A DNA stretch of 64,000 nucleotides from Kalmanozyma brasiliensis GHG001 (lineage: Eukaryota; Basidiomycota; Ustilaginomycetes; Ustilaginales), in assembly GCF_000497045.1 (NCBI RefSeq), contig NW_015961954.1, positions 124,001-188,000 on the forward strand. The letters are read 5' to 3'. Below the pieces are notes generated by a model. It was not told the DNA's origin, did not search any database, and saw only the letters and a list, made by a program, of their open reading frames with translations. Each line of letters opens with the position of its first letter. The first letter of the stretch is position 1. Below are positions 40,530-48,854 of this stretch, piece by piece. A program made the position numbers and the translations under genes.

Positions 40530-41017
40530 TTTGAGCTGAGTAAGGACTGCGGCCTTATGATCGATGCTGGATGGGTTCGAGAGTTGGAAGAAGGAGCGGA
40601 AGAATGCGATATCGGATGGATTGGCTGCACAGCCGAGGCCCTTTCTTCGACCCTTGCCCTGGTCCAAACGCAGGTCAGCGCCGAAGTGGAGCTGCAGCGG
40701 CAGAAGGGCTGTGTTCGTCCAATTCAGCCTGGGATTTCCCTCTCCGCAAGCGCTCAAACGATCTTGTGCATCATCATCGTGCGGCGAAATTTTGGTATAA
40801 AGATGTTATATCGTGGATTACCTCAAGACTGGAAATAAGTGCTCACGTGAAGGTGAAAGCTTGCTCCTCGAGAAGATGGAGTCCAACACTTGAACCCCTT
40901 GATCTTCACTTGGGCGATCATCTTGAACAGTCCAGCTCGCACTCGCACACAACGCCATTGACCCAACTTACAGTTCGCAGGGACAGCGAGGATCAACGCG
41001 GCCTCAATCATATTACA
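40530..41017. promoter_or_regulatory. Divergent region between fimbrin and prefoldin 2
   Basis: A 488-bp gap between divergent starts. A TATA-like TATAAAG on the plus strand at 40796-40802 lies 216 bp before the prefoldin ATG. Much of the rest is open in the fimbrin frame upstream of its ATG, without homology. Confidence 0.4.
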
Positions 41018-41812
41018 ATGTCGTCAGCAGCGACACAACAGGCAGCGACCGCGGCGGGGCAGAAGAGGCAGCTGTCCGAACAAGGTGAGTCCATGGCAAA
41101 GTCAGACAGCGTGCAGTCTCCTGATTCGTGCCATGTCAGGAGCTGCAGCACCCGGAAGTTTGTTCAGGACATCCGCTGACCTTGTCTTTGTGTCATGCAC
41201 GGCGTCGCACGCAAACAGAGGCGGCGCAAGTCTACCAATCAAGACGATCCGAGCTGCAAGGCATCGCATCCAAGATCGGCGAGCTCGAGGGCGAAGCGGA
41301 TGAACACAAGTGAGTCGCTTCCCATGCATCTCATACATCTTCTCTCTTTCCGCAGACCAGCTGGTGGCTTCAGGAGAGCAAGTGCCCTTGAACGTCGCAA
41401 TTGACCATGGCGCTCATTCTCCCTCTCTCTTACTACGATGATCTTGCTGCTCCACAGACTCGTCATCGACACACTCACAGAAGCGTCCAAGGGCGACCCA
41501 GATCGCAAATGCTTCCGTCTCATCGGTGGTGTGCTAGTCGAACGCACAGTCAAAGAGGTGCTCCCTGCGCTGCAGACCAATCTTGAAGGGGTACGTGCCA
41601 ATTCCACTTCTCACATTTTCGTCCTGTCCTGCAACGGCTTTGCTGACACTGTCTCCTCTCATTTCCGTACGACTCTCTATACTGGACCGCGTTCGCTCCG
41701 GTGATATGGATCTCCGACCTTGCAGCTCAAGCAGATCCTCGAAACACTGCTGAAACAGTACAAGCAGAAGGAGGGCGAGTTGCAAGACTTCCAGCGCGAA
41801 TACGCGAGCTGA
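41018..41812 (+). CDS. GIM4: Prefoldin subunit 2 (four exons)
   Basis: Exons are 41018-41084, 41219-41309, 41458-41590 and 41726-41812. All introns are 134-148 bp with GT-AG ends (GTGAGT, GTGAGT, GTACGT donors), and the frame is restored at every junction. The 125-residue product opens MSSAATQQAATAAGQ. It contains the first coiled-coil (VYQSRRSELQGIASKIGELE), the conserved centre DEHKLVIDTLTEA, RKCFRLIGGVLVERTVKEVL, and a second coiled-coil ending DFQREYAS. This is the beta-type prefoldin 2 pattern. Prefoldin is a hexamer that passes nascent actin and tubulin to the chaperonin CCT. The exon model is derived here by hand; introns 1 and 2 are supported by the codons they restore (GAG and AAA). 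Confidence 0.93.
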
Positions 41813-42112
41813 ATCGGTCGTCCGTTAAGCCTTGTTCAAACTTGACCCGTGAGCAGCAGTGGCCCCGGCACACTTGTACTTGTACCTGTACCTTCTGGCA
41901 AACATCAGCGCAACCGTGACAACGGTGTAGTCTCAACCAAATGCCTGTGCCTCTTCCAACGCCTGCATGGTGCGCAGATAAGGTGAGCTGATGCTATTCG
42001 ATGTGAGGATGAGTCCTGGGGACCTCAGTAGAGCACATGCATGAATCGAAAGGCACACTGAATAAGGACGGAAGAAGGTGAGCCTTAGATTTGTGAGACA
42101 GTATGTAGGTGT

Positions 42113-44077
<1,965 letters not shown>

Positions 44078-44331
44078 TCCCGAGCAATGGTCATTGTGAC
44101 GATCACTGTGACAGTCTTGTCTGTGTGTGCAATTGTGCGAGGGGCCGCTTGATGAAAGTGCGCAGCTGTGCACCGAGGCAGAGCGTCAAGCGAACCTCTC
44201 GAGGGCTGCCGTCAGAACCAGCCTCTGTGTTCAAGATCATGCTCCTGCGGTCACAATCGATAAAGACCTCTCCAAAGACCTCATCAAGCCCACACTCGAC
44301 CAAAAGCATGCACACATCTTGTGTTGCAGTA

Positions 44332-45279
44332 TCACAACTTGCTCTCGCCCGCCTGCCCACCGACCTTGCCGTTGTCCAAAAAGTTAGCGATGCTCCTGAC
44401 CCAGTACTCGATCTCGAAATACTCGTACCAGAAATGGCCGAACTCCTCGCTCGGCGTATCCGTCAGTCTCTTTGCATGTTTGACTCCGGCCAGAATCCTC
44501 TCGCTCTCGTCCCACAGCACCATCCTGTCCCTCTTTCCGTGGATCACCATCACGGGTACGCTCTCTGGGATCCTTCCCAGTTGCTCTCTCAAATCCTCGC
44601 TCTGGATCGCCATGAATTGCAACCCGATCACCCACGCGGGTCGGTTGGTGTTGCGTACCATCTCCAATCGTTCCTCGAACTTGCGCTGCATCGGCTTACC
44701 GGGTCCCAGCACGTCCTCGTGGTACTGCACGCGCATCATGTTTTCCGTGATGTAGTCGTTGCGCTTCTTCTTATCGGGGATCTTTTCAGCTTCGGCATTG
44801 AGTGCGTTAAGGTTGACGTCGCCACGGGGGAGTTTGACCATGGTAGCAGTCAAAATGGCCTTGCGCACACGCACGCCGTCGATGGTGACACCGGAGGAGT
44901 CTGCCTTGGCGTATTCAGGGGAGGAGAGGATGGCTTGCGTGATGTGTCCGCCCATGGAGAAGCCGAGCAGGTCGATCGTGCTGTACCCCAAGTGGCGGGC
45001 GAGGTGGATGACGTCCAGACCCATGCTATAGAGGGTCAGCTCTTGATCCCACTCGGAGGAGACCGTGGACTCGCCGATGGCGCGGTGGTCCGAGATGACG
45101 AGGGGTCGCGTCGCGCCCAGGGCTTCGAACAGAGGCGACCAGTCGGGCATCACGGCGGACAGGCCGTTGATCAGGAACAGGGGCGTGCGCGATTTGGCAG
45201 TGGAGTCGGAGGGCGTGAAGGTGCGGTACGCCATCCGACACCCGTCGGACAGGTCGAAGAACTGGGTCTTGGACGCCAT
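44332..45279 (-). CDS. Alpha/beta hydrolase, function unknown
   Basis: The product is 315 residues from the ATG at 45277-45279 (MASKTQFFDLSDGCRMAYRT); an in-frame ATG 23 codons upstream precedes no homology. The fold is a classic alpha/beta hydrolase: PLFLINGLSAVMPDW oxyanion region, nucleophile elbow LLGFSMGGH with Ser108, acid residue in MVIHGKRDRMVLW, and a late His in EFGHFWYEYF. The triad is complete. Such proteins include esterases, lipases and enol-lactonases; the substrate cannot be inferred. No signal peptide is apparent, so it is probably cytosolic. It is convergent with TRM8 and next to the unrecognised repeat-family genes, without evidence of a shared function. Confidence 0.85.
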   Translation of the reverse strand: MASKTQFFDLSDGCRMAYRTFTPSDSTAKSRTPLFLINGLSAVMPDWSPLFEALGATRPLVISDHRAIGESTVSSEWDQELTLYSMGLDVIHLARHLGYSTIDLLGFSMGGHITQAILSSPEYAKADSSGVTIDGVRVRKAILTATMVKLPRGDVNLNALNAEAEKIPDKKKRNDYITENMMRVQYHEDVLGPGKPMQRKFEERLEMVRNTNRPAWVIGLQFMAIQSEDLREQLGRIPESVPVMVIHGKRDRMVLWDESERILAGVKHAKRLTDTPSEEFGHFWYEYFEIEYWVRSIANFLDNGKVGGQAGESKL

Positions 45280-45704
45280 ATTGGTTTGGTCGAGGGGATA
45301 TAGGGCGAGATGATGAAAAGAAGGAAGGAAGGAAGAAGGATGCAGCATTTGCGGGGGAAAAGCAGTCGTGTGGGGTGGGTTGAAAGAGTGCGTGCGGACA
45401 CCATCCGGTACCTCGGCAATCAAGTGGTAACCGTCCGAATTATTTTTGAAGTGTTAGAGCTTGGGTCGATGTGAGGCATGCCCCTTGATGCCGGGTCGCC
45501 ATTCGTAACACCTTGCTCACGCTTGATTGCTCAATCTCCTCTGTATTGAGGTCAAGGCTCGACACAGGCACACGCCAATTTCTGATCTAGCATCGATGTC
45601 GATCAATGCCATTTGCAACTGAAGTTCTCCGTCATCGCCCCAAAGAGGGCGCTACAATTTCTTAGAAGCGTTGCGTGGCTGTGGTTGCATGCCGCGGAAG
45701 CAGC
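45280..45704. other. Intergenic region between hydrolase and single-module repeat gene
   Basis: A 425-bp gap between two minus-strand genes: the hydrolase promoter side and the 3' end of the single-module gene. No gene, RNA or repeat was recognised. Confidence 0.5.
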
Positions 45705-46154
45705 TCATCGCGATGATGCGCATTCGTTTCTTGCTGATATCTCGAGGAGCTTCTGATCTATTTCGGCAGGATCAGTCATCTCCACAGATTTGATCACATC
45801 GAACTGGATACCTGCAGCATTTTCCACCTTAACGATTCTGTAGTGCTGCTGCTTGAGCGACTCCTTGCTTATATTCAGATCTCCAGCAAGATAGTTGGGA
45901 ATGCCGTGCAAGATCCACGAAAAGTCGGCATGGGGTCCGGTACCAGCGGCATTGGCCAAGTCGGGATAGATCTTGATTCCTTCCGCCTCTTGAGGTGCTT
46001 GGCTTAGAGGCATGTATCCGTGCAAGCCAAATAGGTGCGGGGGCGGCAGAGCACCGTTGAACAGAGCGTGATTGTGCTTAACGTTGCTGTCTGCAGTAGC
46101 TGCCGCAAGCACTACGGTGTACATCGCAGCTGACACGATAAAGTGCGACAGCAT
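45705..46154 (-). CDS. Single-module member of an unrecognised repeat family
   Basis: A 149-residue ORF opens MLSHFIVSAAMYTVVLAAA. It holds one copy of the module found three times in the adjacent gene: YTVVLAAATADSNVKHNHAL, PPPHLFGLHGYMPL, IKIYPDLANAAGTGPHADFSW, and QQHYRIVKVE. A unique tail ends NECASSR. The first 20 residues look like a signal peptide, but the module itself begins at YTVVL, so translation may instead start at the ATG at 46122-46124 and the hydrophobicity may simply be a beta strand. I do not recognise the family. The close match to the neighbouring modules indicates local duplication. Conserved His, Asp, Trp and Pro positions suggest a folded, possibly ligand-binding domain. 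Confidence 0.72.
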   Translation of the reverse strand: MLSHFIVSAAMYTVVLAAATADSNVKHNHALFNGALPPPHLFGLHGYMPLSQAPQEAEGIKIYPDLANAAGTGPHADFSWILHGIPNYLAGDLNISKESLKQQHYRIVKVENAAGIQFDVIKSVEMTDPAEIDQKLLEISARNECASSR

Positions 46155-46276
46155 CGAAAAGATTGAACGGTCGGGATCAGGTTGAAAATACAGAAGATTC
46201 GAGACAGGGTGATTCGGCTGAATGTCGCAGATCGTGCAAGGTTGGGAGGGAGAGGAGAGGAACAGTAAAGCAGCTG

Positions 46277-46444
46277 TTAGTTGGAGCTGCTCTTGATGAG
46301 GCTGACACGGCCGTTCGGAAGCTGCACTCCGCCTGCAGGAATGAACACGTGCGTTGCCGTGTTAGCCGGCGGGTCCTCAAGTGGAAATCTGTCCGAGGGA
46401 TCCAAGCGCCATTGCTTTGAAAGACTGACTTCCTGCGGCTTCAT
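46277..46444 (-). CDS. Possible small ORF or downstream exon between the two repeat-family genes
   Basis: A 55-codon frame begins MKPQEVSLSKQWRLDPSDRF and ends LIKSSSN at a TAA, on the same strand as both repeat-family genes. The text (PPANTATHVFIPAGGVQLPNG) looks protein-like rather than random, but it does not match the repeat module. It could be a small gene, the 3' exon of an alternative transcript of the three-module gene (whose stop is 74 bp upstream), or the remnant of a lost gene. No splice model is decisive. Confidence 0.3.
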   Translation of the reverse strand: MKPQEVSLSKQWRLDPSDRFPLEDPPANTATHVFIPAGGVQLPNGRVSLIKSSSN

Positions 46445-46517
46445 GAGCTTCTCAAAGTGTCACAGAAAGTCATCTTCCCTCCAGGAATGTCATTAACACA
46501 AAGGACGAGGAAGAAAT

Positions 46518-47537
46518 CTATTGAGCCGTCACACTCGACGATGCGACCAATGGAACGATTTGGTAGTGACCTTGCTCTAGTAGATCTCGATCGAGATCCC
46601 TGTTCGTCACAAGGTAGCTCGGGATGCCCCACAGCTGCCAGCCGAAGTCGTGGTGCGGCGAAGTGCCGTTGACGGTGGCCAAGTCAGGCCAGATCTTGGT
46701 TCCTTCCGGCACCTCGTCACCTACCTGACTCAACGGCACGCGGCCATACAGACCAAACAGGTGGGGTGGAGGCAGTCTGCCCTGGAAGAGGTCGTGATTG
46801 TGCTTGACGTTGCGTTCTGCCGTATCTGCGGCTAGCACCACTGTATACTCCGCAGATTCGTTCTCGATTTGGCGGCCTCCAGCATCTTCCACCTTTACAA
46901 TTCTGTAATGCCGCTTGTCGAGCGCCTCGTCCCTGAGCTTCTTGTCCTGAATGAGGTAGCCGGGAACCCCCTCCAAGATCCACGAGAAGTCGGCGTGTGG
47001 GCCGGTGCCAGCAGCATTGGCCAGGTCGGGATAGATCTTGAGATGTTCAGCGTGTTCAGGCGCTTGGCTCAGAGGCGTGTACCCGTGTAGGCCGAACAAG
47101 TGCGGGGCCGGCATGGAGCCGTTGAACAGAGTGTGATTGTGGGCGACATTGGTGTCGGCGGTCTCAGGGGACAGTATCACCGTGTACTCCACAGGTTCGA
47201 CCTCGATCTGGCGGCCTCCAGCATCTTCGACTCTGACAATTCTATAGTGCTGCTGTTGGACCAAGTTAAAGTCAAGGTTTCTCTCCGCATAGAGGTAGCC
47301 GGGAACACCGTGATCGAGCCACGTGAAATCGCAATGCGAACCGGTGCCAGCAGCGTTGGCCAGATCAGGGTAGATCTTGAGCCCTTCAGCATCTTGATGC
47401 GCTTCGTTCAGGGGCATGTATCCGAATAAGCCGAATAGATGCGGAGCAGGCATGTTGCCGTTGAACAGAGCGTGGTTATGGGCGACATTGGTGTCGGAGG
47501 TCTCAGGGGACAATGTCACCGCGTATACAGCTTGCAT
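46518..47537 (-). CDS. Three-module tandem-repeat protein of unknown family
   Basis: The 339-residue product is made almost entirely of three tandem modules: residues 5-117, 118-230 and 231-339. The ATG at 47535-47537 is preceded in frame by a stop four codons upstream, so there is no signal peptide unless an upstream exon exists. Each module shows N-V-x-H-N-H-x-L-F-x-G, then P-HLFGL-G-x-PL, K-I-Y/W-PDLA, GT-H-DF-W and HYxIV. Modules 1 and 2 are the closest pair; module 3 is more diverged and ends the protein. Modules 1 and 2 are followed by the same linker, EDAGGRQIE. I recognise no known domain. Strictly conserved His residues suggest metal or ligand binding, which is inference. The adjacent gene carries one more module. 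Confidence 0.75.
   Translation of the reverse strand: MQAVYAVTLSPETSDTNVAHNHALFNGNMPAPHLFGLFGYMPLNEAHQDAEGLKIYPDLANAAGTGSHCDFTWLDHGVPGYLYAERNLDFNLVQQQHYRIVRVEDAGGRQIEVEPVEYTVILSPETADTNVAHNHTLFNGSMPAPHLFGLHGYTPLSQAPEHAEHLKIYPDLANAAGTGPHADFSWILEGVPGYLIQDKKLRDEALDKRHYRIVKVEDAGGRQIENESAEYTVVLAADTAERNVKHNHDLFQGRLPPPHLFGLYGRVPLSQVGDEVPEGTKIWPDLATVNGTSPHHDFGWQLWGIPSYLVTNRDLDRDLLEQGHYQIVPLVASSSVTAQ
46521..47525 (-). repeat. Three tandem coding repeats of about 339 bp
   Basis: Units are 47187-47525, 46848-47186 and 46521-46847; the first two are exactly 113 codons. Nucleotide similarity is obvious between units 1 and 2, for example around 47120-47175 and 47460-47515. A fourth, separate unit lies in the neighbouring gene from about 46121 downward. 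Confidence 0.88.
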
Positions 47538-47908
47538 GTCGGAAAGCTAAGGGGTACAGATAGGATGATCGAAAGGAGGAGGGAAAGATCACCGACCTGC
47601 GTGAAGCGGAACGAGGACATGCAGGGCGAAGCACTGGTCAGAGTCTTTCGACTCGTGCGTCCATAGTGCAGGCGTGCACGGTGGCTCACGGGCCCCCCAT
47701 TGTCGTGATCGCTGTTCAAGGTGTGGGTGCACACCACGAAGCCCACCGACGCCATAGAGCATGTTCCTAATTTTTGGGTCGACTGTTAGACCCCGGCCCA
47801 AAGCCACCGGGCGGCGAAAAAGTTGACCTCGCATGCAAGGACCCTGAACGACCCGCATTCACCTTCCACCATCACCTCTTCACCAACCACATCATCCGGA
47901 ACGGCACG
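47538..47908. promoter_or_regulatory. Divergent region between the three-module gene and SPF30
   Basis: A 371-bp gap between divergent starts. The SPF30 frame is open through its last 135 bp but begins only with TTG. A second exon of the repeat gene could hide here. No factor site was recognised. Confidence 0.4.
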
Positions 47909-48781
47909 ATGGACGACGAGCTGGAGCTGTACACGCTGCAACTGGCGCAAGTGAGCACCGCGCTCGAGGCGGATCCATCCAACGAAGACCTGCGAGCGCT
48001 CAAGGAGGAGCTGGAGAACCTGGTTCGGCTGACGCAGTCGCTTGTTGGATCGTCTTCCAGCACTGCATCGACGAGTCAGACACCCGCCGTCAAATCACAG
48101 AGCGGCTCGGATGGCAAGCGCAAAAGGCACGATGGAGAAGAGGCGAAGTTCAGCGTGGGTCAAGAGGTTTCGGCCAAGTACTCGGCAGATGGCCGGTGGT
48201 ATCCTGCCACAGTTCGTGCGGTGAAAGACGGGAAGGTGACCGTGAGGTATCAAGGGTATGGCAACGAGGAGGTGCTGCCGGTGTCGCAGGTCAGGGTGAA
48301 TGATGCGACGTCGACTTCGGCCCCTCCTCCACCCTCGAAACCGTCAGCACCTTCACCACCACCGGTATCGAGTACTGACCTCAATCCACCACCTCCGCCG
48401 CCAGCATCATCAAGCACGGACCTTAACCCACCACCACCACCCGCACCATCAGCACACCCGCCTCCACCACCTCCCTCTTCCAGCCTACCCCCACTCCCGC
48501 CACCACCCACATCCAGCCAACCTCCACCTCTTCCATCCGCAACACCACCAGCACCTGCCCTCGACGAGCGCGCGCAACGCAAGCATCGCAACGACAAAAA
48601 GCTCCTCCGTCGAGAACAAAAGTCGATGCAACAGCTCCAAAAGGCCGCCTCATGGCAAAAGTTCGCCTCGAAAGCAACCCAGTCCGGTGCGCTGCGCAAG
48701 AGCATGTTTAGCACCAGCGAGGATCCTTACGCCAAAATCGGCGGCAATGCACCAAAAGGCGGGATGAAGAAGTTAGGTTGA
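47909..48781 (+). CDS. SPF30: SPF30/SMNDC1-like splicing factor with Tudor domain
   Basis: The product is 290 residues from the ATG at 47909 (MDDELELYTLQLAQVSTALE). The N-terminal helical segment (PSNEDLRALKEELENLVRLT) and the Tudor domain at about residues 81-135 (FSVGQEVSAKYSADGRWYPA, VRYQGYGNEEVLPVSQVR) are the SMN-domain layout of SPF30. The Tudor fold binds symmetrically dimethylated arginines on Sm proteins, and SPF30 is needed for tri-snRNP joining during spliceosome assembly. The C-terminus (KSMFSTSEDPYAKIG) matches the end of the family. Unusually, about 80 residues between the Tudor domain and the C-terminal helix are mostly proline runs. The gene is convergent with the antiporter gene with only 73 bp between stops. 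Intron-free. Confidence 0.88.
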   Translation: MDDELELYTLQLAQVSTALEADPSNEDLRALKEELENLVRLTQSLVGSSSSTASTSQTPAVKSQSGSDGKRKRHDGEEAKFSVGQEVSAKYSADGRWYPATVRAVKDGKVTVRYQGYGNEEVLPVSQVRVNDATSTSAPPPPSKPSAPSPPPVSSTDLNPPPPPPASSSTDLNPPPPPAPSAHPPPPPPSSSLPPLPPPPTSSQPPPLPSATPPAPALDERAQRKHRNDKKLLRREQKSMQQLQKAASWQKFASKATQSGALRKSMFSTSEDPYAKIGGNAPKGGMKKLG

Positions 48782-48854
48782 CAGCACAGACATTGGTGAA
48801 ACTGGGTATATTCATGACATTCCATGGACAGTCGTGAGAAGCGTGTGAGGGTGA

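Noticed and set aside
38685..40838. 717-codon plus-strand ORF covering the fimbrin gene
   Set aside because: It is antisense to a fully recognisable fimbrin with EF-hands and four CH domains. The antisense text has no domain and mirrors the codon bias of the real gene.
41085..41218. Alternative extra exon (ELQHPE...) in prefoldin 2
   Set aside because: The stretch reads ELQHPE in the exon-2 frame and looked exonic, but using it leaves a phase mismatch, whereas one 134-bp GT-AG intron restores GAG and the expected protein.
44125..45303. 392-codon plus-strand ORF over the alpha/beta hydrolase
   Set aside because: Antisense shadow of a gene with a complete catalytic triad; no family features of its own.
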